NCBI GenBank assembly: GCA_036489315.1
Contig: DASXFZ010000010.1
Span: 159,290-223,289, forward strand
Direction: 5' to 3'
DNA length: 64,000 nt
DNA from: Candidatus Cybelea sp.
Lineage (GTDB): Bacteria; Vulcanimicrobiota; Vulcanimicrobiia; Vulcanimicrobiales; Vulcanimicrobiaceae
The position numbers and the translations under genes are program-made. The notes under the pieces were generated by a model that worked only from the letters and a program-made list of their open reading frames with translations, was not told the DNA's origin and did no database searches. Position 1 is the first letter of the stretch. Each line of letters begins with the position of its first letter. Positions 48,813-58,106 of this stretch are shown piece after piece.

Positions 48813-51476
48813 GACGCCGATGGCCGACTGCGCGGCCGCGAGCCGGGCGATCGGAACGCGATACGGGGAGCACGAGACGTAGTCGAGCCCGAGCTGATCG
48901 CAGAACGCGACGCTGCTCGGTTCGCCGCCGTGCTCGCCGCAGATACCGATCTTGATGCCCTCGCGCACCGGTCGCGCAAGTTCGACCGCCTGGCGCATCA
49001 GGCCGCCGACGCCGCGCCGATCGAGCACCTGGAACGGGTCGTCTTTGAGAATCTTCTTATCGAGATAGACCGGAATGAACGAACCCTCGGCGTCGTCGCG
49101 GCTATAGCCGTACGTCGTCTGCGTCAGATCGTTGGTTCCGAACGAAAAGAATTCGGCACAGCCGGCAAGCTCGTCGGCGACGATGCAGGCCCGCGGCAGC
49201 TCGATCATCGTCCCGATATGATACGCCAGTGCCGTGCCGTGTACGGCAAGCACTTCGTCGGCGACCCGCTTGGCCGCGTCGCGCGTCACCTGCATCTCTT
49301 CTTTCGTTCCGACGCCGGGTATCATGATTTCCGGGCGAGCGTCGACGCCTTCCCGTTTTAGCTCGCACGCCGCTTCGAAGATCGCGCGCACCTGCATCTC
49401 ATAGATCTCCGGAAAAACGATCCCTAGACGGCAGACGCGCAGGCCCAGCATCGGATTCTGCTCGTGCAGCTGCTGGACGCGGCGCAGGAGCGCCTCACGC
49501 TCGTGGTACTCGGGCGACTTCACGCCTTTGGTCAGCCGGATCTCGGTCGTCTCGACGAGCAGCTCCTCGAGAGAGGGCAGAAATTCGTGCAGCGGCGGGT
49601 CGAGCAGCCGGATCGTCACCGGCAATCCTTCCATCGCCGACAAGATGCCGTAGAAATCGTCGCGCTGAAAGGGCAAGAGCCGTTCGAGCGCCTTCTCCCG
49701 CTCCGTTTCACTCGTCGCAAGAATCATTTGGTGGACGATCGGCAGACGCGCTTGCTGCATGAACATGTGCTCGGTGCGGCACAGCCCGATTCCCTGCGCG
49801 CCCAGCTCGCGCGCCTTGGCCGCGTCCTCCGGCGTATCGGCGTTTGCCCATACCTGCATTCGCCGCAGCTCGTCCGCCCACGAAAGGAAGGTTGCGAGCC
49901 ACTCCGGCAGGCGCGAGGGCGGCGGAATCAAGCGCAGCTCGCCCACGGCGACGTTGCCGGTCGTGCCGTCGATCGTGATCCAATCTCCCTCGCCCAGCTC
50001 GCTGCCGTTGAAGCTCGCGCGCTTGTGGTGCCGGTCGATGCGTACCGCTTCGCAACCGGCGACGCACGGCTTGCCCATCCCCCTCGCAACGACCGCCGCG
50101 TGCGAGGTCGCGCCGCCCTTTTGCGTGAGGATTCCCTCGGCGGCGATCATTCCGTGCACGTCGTCGGGATTGGTCTCGGTGCGAACCAAGATCGTCTTGC
50201 GCCCCTGCTCTTTCCACGCGACGGCGTCCTCGGCCGAAAAAACGATCTGCCCGGCCGCGGCTCCCGGCGAGGCGTTGAGGCCCTTGCACGCGACCTCAAC
50301 GCTCTGATCCGGATCGATCCGTGCGTGAAAGAGCTGATCGAGCGACTGCGCGCTCACCATTCCGACGGCACGCCGCTTGTCGATCAAGCCCTCCCCGACC
50401 AGATCGCAGGCGATTTTGACGGCGGCCTCGGCGCTGCGTTTGGCATTGCGGGTCTGCAGCATGAAGAGCTTGCCGCGCTCGACGGTAAACTCGAGGTCCT
50501 GCATATCACGATAGTGGCGCTCGAGGCGTTCGGCGATCTTCTCGAACTGCGCGAAGACCTTCGGCTGACGGCGCGCGAGGTCGGAAATCTTCTCGGGCGT
50601 TCGTATGCCGGCGACGACGTCCTCGCCTTGAGCATTGCTGAGGTACTCACCGAAGAGCACGCGTTCGCCGGTGTTCGGGTTGCGCGTGAAAGCGACACCG
50701 GTCCCCGAGTCCTCGCCCATGTTTCCGAAGACCATCTCCATCACGTTGACGGCGGTGCCCCAATCGTCGGGAATCTTATTGTAGCGGCGGTAGTCGACGG
50801 CGCGCTTGGAATGCCAGGAGTCGAAGACCGCTTCGATCGCGGCGACGAGCTGCGCGTTGACCTCCTGGGGAAAGTTCTTGCCGTGTTCGCCGACAATCGC
50901 CTTGAAACGCGAGACGAGCCTCTTCCACGTAGCGGCGTCGAGCTCGGCATCGGTGCGCACGCCCGCGGCATTCCTCGCCTCCTCGATCAGCTCTTCGAAG
51001 TGGTCCTTCGGTATGCCGAGGACGACGTTGGAGAACATCATAATGAAGCGCCGGTAGGCGTCCCACGCGAAGCGCTCGTTGTTGGTGAGCCGCGCCAGGC
51101 CTTCGACGGTTTCGTCGTTGAGCCCGAGATTGAGAATCGTATCCATCATGCCCGGCATCGAGACGCGCGCGCCGCTGCGCACGGAGACGAGCAGCGGGTT
51201 TTCGATCGAGCCGAACCCCTTGCCGGTTCGCTTTTGCAGCTCGGCCATCGCCGCGTCAATCTCGGCCTGCAAGCCGTGCGGAAAATGCCGTCCGGAGTCG
51301 TAGAAGCTCAGACACGCTTCGGTTGTGATCGTAAAGCCCGAGGGAACGGGCAAGCCGGCCGCGGTCATCTCTGCGAGCCCCGCCCCCTTGCCGCCGAGCA
51401 TGTTGCGCTCGGCGTTGGGGTCGGACTGCGACGCCAGCACGCGCCCTTCGTCGAAGAAGTAGACGAACTTACTCAT
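48804..51476 (-). CDS. ppdK: Pyruvate, phosphate dikinase
   Basis: 890 residues from ATG 51476. Reversible conversion of pyruvate, ATP and phosphate to PEP. N-terminal ATP-grasp (GGKGAGLAEMTAAGLPVP, LVSVRSGARVSMPGMMDTIL), central swivelling domain with phosphohistidine near residue 458 (QKGGATSHAAVVARGMGKP, with the regulated Thr before it), and C-terminal PEP barrel (GLCRTEHMF, RLLDPPLHEFLP, NPMLGLRVCRLG, FFSFGTNDLTQTTYG, GICGEHGG). Full length. Follows glyS-type gene with an 8-nt overlap. Serves gluconeogenesis or glycolysis with PPi. Confidence 0.97.
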   Translation of the reverse strand: MSKFVYFFDEGRVLASQSDPNAERNMLGGKGAGLAEMTAAGLPVPSGFTITTEACLSFYDSGRHFPHGLQAEIDAAMAELQKRTGKGFGSIENPLLVSVRSGARVSMPGMMDTILNLGLNDETVEGLARLTNNERFAWDAYRRFIMMFSNVVLGIPKDHFEELIEEARNAAGVRTDAELDAATWKRLVSRFKAIVGEHGKNFPQEVNAQLVAAIEAVFDSWHSKRAVDYRRYNKIPDDWGTAVNVMEMVFGNMGEDSGTGVAFTRNPNTGERVLFGEYLSNAQGEDVVAGIRTPEKISDLARRQPKVFAQFEKIAERLERHYRDMQDLEFTVERGKLFMLQTRNAKRSAEAAVKIACDLVGEGLIDKRRAVGMVSAQSLDQLFHARIDPDQSVEVACKGLNASPGAAAGQIVFSAEDAVAWKEQGRKTILVRTETNPDDVHGMIAAEGILTQKGGATSHAAVVARGMGKPCVAGCEAVRIDRHHKRASFNGSELGEGDWITIDGTTGNVAVGELRLIPPPSRLPEWLATFLSWADELRRMQVWANADTPEDAAKARELGAQGIGLCRTEHMFMQQARLPIVHQMILATSETEREKALERLLPFQRDDFYGILSAMEGLPVTIRLLDPPLHEFLPSLEELLVETTEIRLTKGVKSPEYHEREALLRRVQQLHEQNPMLGLRVCRLGIVFPEIYEMQVRAIFEAACELKREGVDARPEIMIPGVGTKEEMQVTRDAAKRVADEVLAVHGTALAYHIGTMIELPRACIVADELAGCAEFFSFGTNDLTQTTYGYSRDDAEGSFIPVYLDKKILKDDPFQVLDRRGVGGLMRQAVELARPVREGIKIGICGEHGGEPSSVAFCDQLGLDYVSCSPYRVPIARLAAAQSAIGVLR

Positions 51477-52785
51477 TGGAGAGACGATCCCGTAGATAGG
51501 CCTCGAGCGCCTCGCCCGGCACGCGCTCCTGTGCCATCGAATCCCGCGAGCGCACGGTCACGCTGCCGTCGCCGAGCGTTTCGTAGTCGACGGTGATGCA
51601 GAACGGCGTGCCGATTTCGTCCTGGCGGCGATAGAGCTGGCCGATGTTGCCCTCGTCGTACTGCGTTCGCAGCTTGCGGCGCAACGCCGCTTCGATCGTC
51701 GTTGCGCGCTCGACGAGCTCCGGCTTGTTGCGGGCCAGCGAAAAGACCGCCGCCTGCACGGGCGCGATGAACGGATGAAAGCGCAGCACGGTGCGTTCCG
51801 TCTCCTTGCCGTTGGGATCGACGCTGCGCTCACGCTCGTAGGCGTCGATGAGGAAGGTCAGCGTCGTTCGGTCCATACCCGCAGAGCTTTCAATGAGCAG
51901 CGGCGTGTAGTGCGTCTTGCTCGCTTCATCGAAGAAACGCAGATCCTTGCCCGAAAGCCTCATGTGCGCGTCGAGATCGTACGTGCCGCGATGCGCGATC
52001 GATTCGAGCTCCCCCCAACCCCACGGAAAGAGGTACTCGACGTCGATGCCGGCCTTGGCGTAGTGCGGGCGCTCGGCGTCGGTCAGCTCGTAGAAGCGCA
52101 ACCGGTCCGAGGCGATGCCGTAGCTCGCGTACCATTCCTTGCGGCGGTCGACCCACGCGCGAAAGACCTCCAGATCGTGGCCGTCGTCGGGAACGAAATA
52201 CTCGAGCTCGGCCTGCTCGAACTCGCGCACGCGAAACGTGAAATTACCCGGCGTAATTTCGTTGCGAAACGACTTGCCGATTTGCGCCACGCCGAAGGGC
52301 GGGCGCTTGCGCGCGCTCTGATAAATGTTCTTGAAGTTGACGAAAATGCCCTGAGCCGTCTCCGGGCGCAGATATGCGACGGCCGACGTGTCCTCCATCG
52401 GCCCAACGGTAGTGCGCATCATCAGATTGAAGTTGCGCGGCTCGGTAAACGAGTCTTTGCTGCCGCAGTCCGGGCACTGCGACCGGTCCTTGAGGTGATC
52501 GGCGCGAAAGCGGTGCTTGCAGACCTTGCAGTCGACCATGACGTCGTGAAAAGCATCGATGTGTCCCGAGGCCTTCCAGACCATCGGATGCATGATGATC
52601 GACGAATCGAAGGGCACGACGTCGTTGCGCAGCTCGACGGTGTCGCGCCACCAGGCCCGTTTGACGTTGCGCTTGAGCACGGTTCCCAGCGGTCCGTAGT
52701 CCCAGAAACCGTTGATGCCCCCATAGATCTCGCTGGATTGAAAGATAAAGCCGCGCCGCTTCGCAAGCGCGGTAACCTCTTCCAT
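51469..52785 (-). CDS. glyQS: Glycyl-tRNA synthetase, single-chain dimeric type
   Basis: Class II synthetase charging tRNA-Gly. ATG 52785 gives 438 residues; the frame extends to 52929, but that part overlaps the glycosyltransferase gene. KRRGFIFQSSEIYGGINGFW at the start, a zinc finger CKVCKHRF...CPDCGS (about residues 86-112), motif 2 GKSFRNEITPGNFTFRVREF and motif 3 in the anticodon-proximal part, then the C-terminal anticodon domain (FHPFIAPVQAAVFSLA). This is the alpha2 type rather than the alpha2-beta2 type. Overlaps ppdK downstream by 8 nt. Confidence 0.96.
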   Translation of the reverse strand: MEEVTALAKRRGFIFQSSEIYGGINGFWDYGPLGTVLKRNVKRAWWRDTVELRNDVVPFDSSIIMHPMVWKASGHIDAFHDVMVDCKVCKHRFRADHLKDRSQCPDCGSKDSFTEPRNFNLMMRTTVGPMEDTSAVAYLRPETAQGIFVNFKNIYQSARKRPPFGVAQIGKSFRNEITPGNFTFRVREFEQAELEYFVPDDGHDLEVFRAWVDRRKEWYASYGIASDRLRFYELTDAERPHYAKAGIDVEYLFPWGWGELESIAHRGTYDLDAHMRLSGKDLRFFDEASKTHYTPLLIESSAGMDRTTLTFLIDAYERERSVDPNGKETERTVLRFHPFIAPVQAAVFSLARNKPELVERATTIEAALRRKLRTQYDEGNIGQLYRRQDEIGTPFCITVDYETLGDGSVTVRSRDSMAQERVPGEALEAYLRDRLSNE

Positions 52786-52825
52786 CGTCACGCGGCGAGG
52801 CGATGCAGCAGTCTCCACTTGGGCG

Positions 52826-53995
52826 CTAGGTTTTGCGCTCGTCTCGCAAACCCCCGCCGTAACGGCGACCGCGCCATTCGACGCCGCCTCCAACGTACGA
52901 GCGATAGACCGACGTCGCAAAGATCGCAAGCGTCAGGGCGAACCCGAGCGGCAGCGCGGCTCCCGAACCCGGGCGAAAGCGCGAGCGGCGCATTCCGATC
53001 TCGGCGGCCACAACGACGGCGGCCTCCGAGAGGCCGAGGATCGCGGCGGCTAGCCACTGCCGCTCGATCAGCAGCCAGAGCAGCGCAAGGGGCGTTAGCG
53101 GCGAGACGCAGGCGAGCAGCAGCGTTCCAGCAATCGTATCGAAGGGGCGCCCCCGCGCGCCGACGGCGAAGTTTTTGACGAAGCCTTGCCAGATCTCCGC
53201 AAACGACGCGTACATCCGCGTGCGAACGAGACCGGCGGCGCCGACGAGAAAGATCCCAAAGCGCCCGTCGCGCTTGAAACGGCGGGCCAGCTCGAGATCT
53301 TCGGCGATCTCGCCGCGCACCGCCTGATGACCGCCGATCCCTTCGTACGCCCTTCGCGAGCAGAGAATGTACTGCCCGTTGAAGATCGCGACGTCGCGCT
53401 TGCGCGGATCATTCACGTCGTCGACTGCGCCGATCCCAAGCATGATGACGAAAAGAATCGTGGGCAAGAAGAGCCGTTCGGCGAGCGAGATCGTCTCCTG
53501 GTCGGTCAGTAGGCTGACGACGTCGTAGCCGTCCGCGAGCGCGCGCTGCTGCGCGGAAGCGGCCGCGGCCGCTTCGTGCTCGGTATCGGCGTCGGTGAAG
53601 AGCAGCCACTCGCCGTGGGCGCGGCCGGCGCCCTGCCAAAGCGCCCAGGGCTTGCCGATCCAACCCTCGGGCAACGCGTCACCGGCCACCACATGCAGGC
53701 GTTTCTCGCCGGCCGCGAGCTCGTCGAGGATGCTGCGTGTCGCATCCGTCGAGCGGTCGTCGACCGCGATCACTTCGAAATTCGGATGCGCGGTGGCCAG
53801 CAGCGAGCGGACGCAGCGCGCAACGTTGCGCTCCTCGTTGCGCGCCGGTACGACGATCGACAGGCTCGGCAGATTCGGCACCGCTTCCTTCGTATCGATC
53901 GCGGCGTTTGAGCGCAGGACGACATCGAACGAGCGCCAAGCAATGATGACGTTACCGAGAACGAGCAGCGCGACGGGAGCAACGATGCCGATCAA
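52826..53995 (-). CDS. Membrane glycosyltransferase family 2 (CrtQ/HpnB-like)
   Basis: 389 residues from TTG 53995 (AAGAGG just upstream). An N-terminal anchor helix (VAPVALLVLGNVIIAW), GT-A domain with SIVVPARNEERNVARCVRSL, VDDRSTDATRSIL, TDADTEHE (DxD metal site), EDLELARRFK in place of the ED acceptor motif, and three to four C-terminal membrane helices. Resembles carotenoid glycosyltransferase CrtQ and the hopanoid-associated HpnB group. No carotenoid or hopanoid gene is adjacent, so the acceptor is unknown. Confidence 0.9.
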   Translation of the reverse strand: MIGIVAPVALLVLGNVIIAWRSFDVVLRSNAAIDTKEAVPNLPSLSIVVPARNEERNVARCVRSLLATAHPNFEVIAVDDRSTDATRSILDELAAGEKRLHVVAGDALPEGWIGKPWALWQGAGRAHGEWLLFTDADTEHEAAAAASAQQRALADGYDVVSLLTDQETISLAERLFLPTILFVIMLGIGAVDDVNDPRKRDVAIFNGQYILCSRRAYEGIGGHQAVRGEIAEDLELARRFKRDGRFGIFLVGAAGLVRTRMYASFAEIWQGFVKNFAVGARGRPFDTIAGTLLLACVSPLTPLALLWLLIERQWLAAAILGLSEAAVVVAAEIGMRRSRFRPGSGAALPLGFALTLAIFATSVYRSYVGGGVEWRGRRYGGGLRDERKT

Positions 53996-54203
53996 AACCT
54001 CTTACCTGGCGGCGTCTACCGCCGCGTTGGTTGCCGCTTTGACGCTGGCATCCTGCAGCAGCGAGAGTTCGGAGCCGACGCCTCGCGCAGCGCCGCTTGC
54101 CGGAATTTTCAGCGCTCCGATGAGTGCGGCAGTCAGCCTGAGGTCTCGAGATAAGCCGTTACCGCGCGCTTTTGGGCGCGTGCGAGCCAGGCCTCAACGA
54201 TGA
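53985..54203 (+). CDS. Possible small lipoprotein
   Basis: 72 codons from ATG 53985, with GGGAGC 6 nt upstream. The translation has a basic start, a hydrophobic segment and a lipobox-like LTLASCSSE, typical of a lipoprotein signal with Cys near residue 24, then a short Ala/Pro-rich and basic tail. Its start overlaps the start of the divergent glycosyltransferase by 11 nt and its end overlaps the convergent YjbR gene by 71 nt, which argues for caution. I treat it as a candidate only. Confidence 0.4.
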   Translation: MPIKTSYLAASTAALVAALTLASCSSESSEPTPRAAPLAGIFSAPMSAAVSLRSRDKPLPRAFGRVRARPQR

Positions 54204-54525
54204 CGTCTTTCAGAAGGTTGGTCGAGATCTTCGGCAACCGGATCAGTACTGCCGGATAGCCGTCGAAATGCGGCGTCGTAAAGAATACCCGCGGATTACT
54301 CGCGAGCAGCACTTCCTTCATCTCCAGATCCGCGACGCGCACTCCTAAAATCGGACCGTCCGGCGCTTTCTCGCGCAGTGCGGCGAGATCGGATTTCCTC
54401 AGCGGGCGTTCCCACGTAAAGAACTTACCGTTGACCAGCCAGGCGGCGTTGCCGGCCTTCGTCGTCTCCTCGGCGGCGCCGGGCAGCGCCAGAGCAATCC
54501 GCCTGACGTCGCGCCAAGTCGCCAT
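54133..54525 (-). CDS. MmcQ/YjbR family protein
   Basis: 130-residue protein from ATG 54525 with the CyaY-like fold of the YjbR family. Signature WRDVRRIALALPGAAEETTK at the start, FFTWERPLRKSDLAAL, FFTTPHFDGYPAVLIRLPKI, and a C-terminal WLARAQKRAVTAYLE. The family is proposed to bind DNA but no biochemical role is established. It ends inside the 3' part of the candidate lipoprotein gene on the opposite strand. Confidence 0.88.
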   Translation of the reverse strand: MATWRDVRRIALALPGAAEETTKAGNAAWLVNGKFFTWERPLRKSDLAALREKAPDGPILGVRVADLEMKEVLLASNPRVFFTTPHFDGYPAVLIRLPKISTNLLKDVIVEAWLARAQKRAVTAYLETSG

Positions 54526-54543
54526 ATCTGCCTAGTGGGAGGG

Positions 54544-55569
54544 TTACTGGGGCCGGCTTATCGCCGCGCCGACCGGATTGGAAACGATGCCGGCGCCAAA
54601 GGTCTTGAGCGCCGCGCCGCCGCTCGGATAGTTGTATTTCAGGACGGCCGACGCGCTTTCGTCCTGCGTGTTGGAATTCGGCACGACCGTTCGCCCGCGA
54701 TCGAGGTCGAACTGCCAAGTCGCAACGGCGCCGCTCAGCGGCGTCGAACCGGTGAGGCTACCGTTGGAGCCGCCGATCGAAAACCGATAGATAACGGCGT
54801 TATACACGTCGCCGACGGCGACGCTTGTGCCGTCCCAGGCAACGCCGCCCGCCAACGAGATCGGCTGATTGAGAGCGATCTTGTGATAGCGCTTTCCCCG
54901 CGCCTTCAGTTCGCCGAAGGTAAAGTTGTCGAACGAGGCGTCCTCGCCGTCGATGAACAGGTTGCCCTTCGGATCGTAGGCGCACGAATATGGATGATCC
55001 ATCACCTTATAAAACGACGGGGTGCCGGACGGCGCCGGGAAGATCGCCATGTCGCCGGGCCGGTTCGGGTTTCCGCTGCCGGTGTTGGCCACGGTGAGTT
55101 CGCCCGTAATCGGATTGACGTCGCAGGAGCCCGGATAGGCGCCTAGGCGATCGTTAAAGGTGGCAATCGGATTCGCGCCGCCGTGTGCGTATTCGAGGAT
55201 CGTCGAGCCGAGCGCGTTCGGGATGAAAACATCGCCCTTCGAGTCGCTGCAGAGGCCGCCGGGCGCCGAGAATCCAGTCAGTGTCCCGGCAAGTTTGCCC
55301 TGCGGGTAGGTGAACACGTAGACGTCGTAGGTCGCGTCGTCGGAAACGTAGAGCAGTTCGCGGTTCTTCGCATCGGGCGTCATCCAGGAGTGCCCCGCGT
55401 CAGGGCGAGCGAGCAAGCCCGTTGCCAGCCACGGCAGGCGCGCTGCGGCCCGCTGCGTTGCCGCGGCAGCCGGTATGGTCGCGCCCGTGGGTGTCACGGC
55501 GGACTGGCCGGCGCACCCCGCAAAAAGTGTAGCCCCAAAGCAAAGAGCAACGCCGACGATCCGTCCCAT
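54544..55569 (-). CDS. Lipoprotein with beta-propeller-like repeats
   Basis: 341 residues from ATG 55569; the frame remains open to 55926 but that part overlaps the VOC gene. Lipoprotein signal with lipobox (CFGATLFAGC). Body with repeated YncE/SMP-30-like blades (LLYVSDDATYDVYVFTYP, GGLCSDSKGDVFIPNALG, SCDVNPITGELTVANTG, SCAYDPKGNLFIDGED, GGVAWDGTSVAVGDV). Probably a surface-anchored propeller binding an unknown ligand; no catalytic residues could be identified. Lies 44 nt after a VOC gene on the same strand. Confidence 0.82.
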   Translation of the reverse strand: MGRIVGVALCFGATLFAGCAGQSAVTPTGATIPAAAATQRAAARLPWLATGLLARPDAGHSWMTPDAKNRELLYVSDDATYDVYVFTYPQGKLAGTLTGFSAPGGLCSDSKGDVFIPNALGSTILEYAHGGANPIATFNDRLGAYPGSCDVNPITGELTVANTGSGNPNRPGDMAIFPAPSGTPSFYKVMDHPYSCAYDPKGNLFIDGEDASFDNFTFGELKARGKRYHKIALNQPISLAGGVAWDGTSVAVGDVYNAVIYRFSIGGSNGSLTGSTPLSGAVATWQFDLDRGRTVVPNSNTQDESASAVLKYNYPSGGAALKTFGAGIVSNPVGAAISRPQ

Positions 55570-55613
55570 GGAGCAATGATAGCGTCCCCCCGAACGCTGC
55601 CCAAGGGCCGGAC

Positions 55614-56336
55614 TTACCCTTCGAGTGGGACCTTTGGACCGTCGAGGCGCTGGCCGAACGTAAGTGTGTTGCCCTCGGCGTCGACGAAGGCCGCGCGGCG
55701 GAAGAGCCCGGGTGCGGTTTCGATCTCGGGAGACGCGGCGCCACGGGCTGCGATCCCCGCTAGATATTCGTCCAGATCGGAGAGCAAGATCGTCACCAGC
55801 GCCTTGCCGGCACGCGCGACATCGCGAACGATGTAGACCCACGCCGTCTGCGTGACGCGCCACATCGCCTCGGCATCCTCCCTGACGACCACGTCGGGGT
55901 GCCGTCCGAAGAGAGCCTCGTACCACGCAATCGCACGTGGATAATCTGCGACCGCTATTCCCGCAAAGGCGTGCTCGATCTCCGGCGCCGTCGCCTTACG
56001 CCGATGGAGCGCGAAGCGGTTGCCATCGGGATCTTTTGCAAAGCACACCGAGCACGCCGGAAACTCGTAGACGTCGCTGGCCTCGACGCCGCGCTCCAGT
56101 AAACGCTGCTGTGCCGCGACGATATCGGCAACTTCGAAGTTGAGCCCGCTGCTCGTTCCAGGCTCGTATCCCGGCGGGTCGCCGTCGACCGCAAAGCTGC
56201 TCGACCCGACGTTAAATTCGACGAAACCTTCGTTGAACGCTCTCCCGATCTCCAACCCGAGGACGTCGCGGTAAAACGCAACCGCGCGAGGCACATCGCG
56301 AGCGGAGTACGCGATAAAGGCGATGTCTTTGATCAC
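55614..56336 (-). CDS. Two-domain VOC (glyoxalase-like) protein
   Basis: 240 residues from GTG 56336, one base after the rlmN stop. Two consecutive VOC domains: residues 1-112 (IAFIAYSARDVPRAVAFYRD, FFAVDG-type strand, CFAKDPDGNRFALHR) and 118-240 (GIAVADYPRAIAWYEALFG, AFVDAEGNTLTFGQR). Both contain the beta-alpha-beta-beta-beta units but conserved metal residues differ between domains. Substrate unknown; the position directly behind rlmN suggests shared transcription only. Confidence 0.88.
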   Translation of the reverse strand: MIKDIAFIAYSARDVPRAVAFYRDVLGLEIGRAFNEGFVEFNVGSSSFAVDGDPPGYEPGTSSGLNFEVADIVAAQQRLLERGVEASDVYEFPACSVCFAKDPDGNRFALHRRKATAPEIEHAFAGIAVADYPRAIAWYEALFGRHPDVVVREDAEAMWRVTQTAWVYIVRDVARAGKALVTILLSDLDEYLAGIAARGAASPEIETAPGLFRRAAFVDAEGNTLTFGQRLDGPKVPLEG

Positions 56337-56337
56337 G

Positions 56338-57435
56338 TCACCTCACCGGCACGGCGTGGTGTGCCTTCGGCTGCGTTTCGGTCTGCAGTTGGCCGCACGC
56401 TGCGGCGATATCCCGCCCCATGTTCTGGCGAACGGTGACCGGAACGCCGGCCTTGTCGAGGGTTGCGGCAAACTCCCAGATGCGCGCGTCGCTCGTAGCG
56501 GCAAACGGGCCGTCGGGCGTCGAGTTGTAGGGAATCAGATTGACGTGATAGAGGCGGCCGCGCATCAAGGCCGCCAGCTCGAGCGCACATTTCTGGCTAT
56601 CGTTCACGCCGGCCAGCATAACGTACTCGAAGAAGACCTTGCGATGCGTGCGCGCGACGTAGCGCTCGCAGGCCGCCATCAGCTGCGCGATCGGATAGCG
56701 CCGGTTGACCGGCATGAACCCCGAGCGAACGCTGTCGTTGGGCGCATGCAGCGAGATCGCGAGGTTCACCTGCGTGTGCTCTTCGGCGAACGCGTCGATT
56801 TTGTCGACGAGCCCGACGGTTGAGATCGTGATATGGCGATGCCCTAAGCCGAAGCCGTTGGCATCTTTTAGCAGCGCGACGGCCTCCATCACCGCTTCGT
56901 AGTTGTGAAACGGCTCGCCCATTCCCATGAAGACGACGTTGGTGATCCGTTTGCCTCGCGTCGCGAGTTCGCGCGCGAAGAACCACGCTTGATCGAAGAT
57001 TTCGCCGGCGGTGAGATTCCGATTGAAACCGGCCTGACCGGTCGAGCAGAAGGCGCAGGCAAAAGCGCAGCCTGCCTGCGAGGAGACGCAGAGCGTCGTG
57101 CGATCGCCGTAGTGCTCCATCAGTACCGCTTCGACTTCCTTCCCGTCGCCCAAGCGAAAGAGGCCTTTTGTCGTCTGCCGGTCGTTCGAATGCTGCAGCA
57201 CGAGCGGCTCGATTACCGAGAACCGGACGCTGCGCTCGGCCAGCGCCGTTCGCAGCTCCTTCGGCAGAGTCGTCACCTCGCTCGGTGCGGCGACCAGCTC
57301 TTTGTTCGCCGCTCGATAGAGCTGGCGTAAGCGGTAGGGTTTCAGGTCGAAGTGTGCGGCGAATTCGCCGGGTCCCGAGAAGTCGGCTCTGGCAACAACG
57401 TCGCGCAACCAAATCTCGAGCGGATCGCGAGTCAT
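56338..57435 (-). CDS. rlmN: 23S rRNA/tRNA adenine-C2 methyltransferase RlmN
   Basis: Radical SAM enzyme methylating A2503 of 23S rRNA and A37 of some tRNAs. 365 residues from ATG 57435, in an ATGA overlap with the glycosylase gene. The N-terminal helical domain (YRLRQLYRAANKEL), cluster motif Cys123-x3-Cys127-x2-Cys130 (AGCAFACAFCSTG), FMGMGEPFHNY, GHRHITISTVGLV, LAISLHAPND and a C-terminal NMGRDIAAACGQL carrying the methyl-relay Cys. An extra Cys in LCVSSQ fits the family. Confidence 0.96.
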   Translation of the reverse strand: MTRDPLEIWLRDVVARADFSGPGEFAAHFDLKPYRLRQLYRAANKELVAAPSEVTTLPKELRTALAERSVRFSVIEPLVLQHSNDRQTTKGLFRLGDGKEVEAVLMEHYGDRTTLCVSSQAGCAFACAFCSTGQAGFNRNLTAGEIFDQAWFFARELATRGKRITNVVFMGMGEPFHNYEAVMEAVALLKDANGFGLGHRHITISTVGLVDKIDAFAEEHTQVNLAISLHAPNDSVRSGFMPVNRRYPIAQLMAACERYVARTHRKVFFEYVMLAGVNDSQKCALELAALMRGRLYHVNLIPYNSTPDGPFAATSDARIWEFAATLDKAGVPVTVRQNMGRDIAAACGQLQTETQPKAHHAVPVR

Positions 57436-58106
57436 TCGAAGAGTCCGGCCTGCACGGCTTGCGCCGCGGCCTCCTCCGGCGGCGGCTCCTTCGGCTCGTC
57501 GAGCTTCGCGCGCACGGCTTTGAGGTCGCTCCACACCAGGCGTTTGACGGCCCCGATCTCCCCGCCGGTCTGACGCAGAATGTACGCGGGGTGAAACGTT
57601 ACCATCAACGGTGTTTCCCGCGGTCCAGAGTACCACCGTCCTCGCATCTTCGTGATTTGAAAGTCTCGGCCGAGAAATGACTTTGCCGCCGGAGCACCGA
57701 GCGCCAAAATCACCTCGGGCGCGATGATCTCGATCTGCTCGTCGAGGAACGGGCGACAGTTCGCCATCTCCTCGAGCTCGGGCGCGCGGTTGCGCCGGCC
57801 ATTGGGGCCGGCAAAGGTCGGCCGGCACTTCACGGTATTACAGATGTAGACGTCTTCGCGCGGCAGGTCGATGGCACCAAGCATTCGGTCGAGCAGCTGG
57901 CCGGCTCTGCCAACGAAGGGCCGTCCGAGCTGATCTTCGGTCTCGCCGGGTCCTTCGCCGACGACCATGAGCCGCGCGCCCGGATCCCCTTCGCCGTACA
58001 CGTTGTTTTGGCGCTCGTATCCGATTGCGCAGCGCCGGCACGCGCTGGCGGCACCCGCTGCGCCGGCCAGCAGTTCGCGGCGTCGCTCGCGCTCGGCCTC
58101 GTTCAC
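57432..58106 (-). CDS. Type 4 uracil-DNA glycosylase (iron-sulfur)
   Basis: Repairs uracil in DNA. GTG 58106 overlaps the YbjQ stop (GTGA) and lies after GGAGG; 224 residues. Fe-S ligands are ACRRC near the N-terminus and CNTVKC...MANC further on; motif A GEGPGETEDQLGRPFVGRAG, motif B as VTFHPAYIL. A C-terminal Glu/Pro/Ala-rich extension (about 25 residues) ends the protein. Matches the family 4 UDG fold and size. The ybjQ-udg-rlmN-VOC order with 1-4 nt overlaps indicates one transcript. Confidence 0.93.
   Translation of the reverse strand: MNEAERERRRELLAGAAGAASACRRCAIGYERQNNVYGEGDPGARLMVVGEGPGETEDQLGRPFVGRAGQLLDRMLGAIDLPREDVYICNTVKCRPTFAGPNGRRNRAPELEEMANCRPFLDEQIEIIAPEVILALGAPAAKSFLGRDFQITKMRGRWYSGPRETPLMVTFHPAYILRQTGGEIGAVKRLVWSDLKAVRAKLDEPKEPPPEEAAAQAVQAGLFE

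Noticed and set aside
49464..51596. 710-codon plus-strand frame opposite ppdK
   Set aside because: Very long but mirrors a conserved housekeeping gene; no recognisable domain and it runs into the neighbour.
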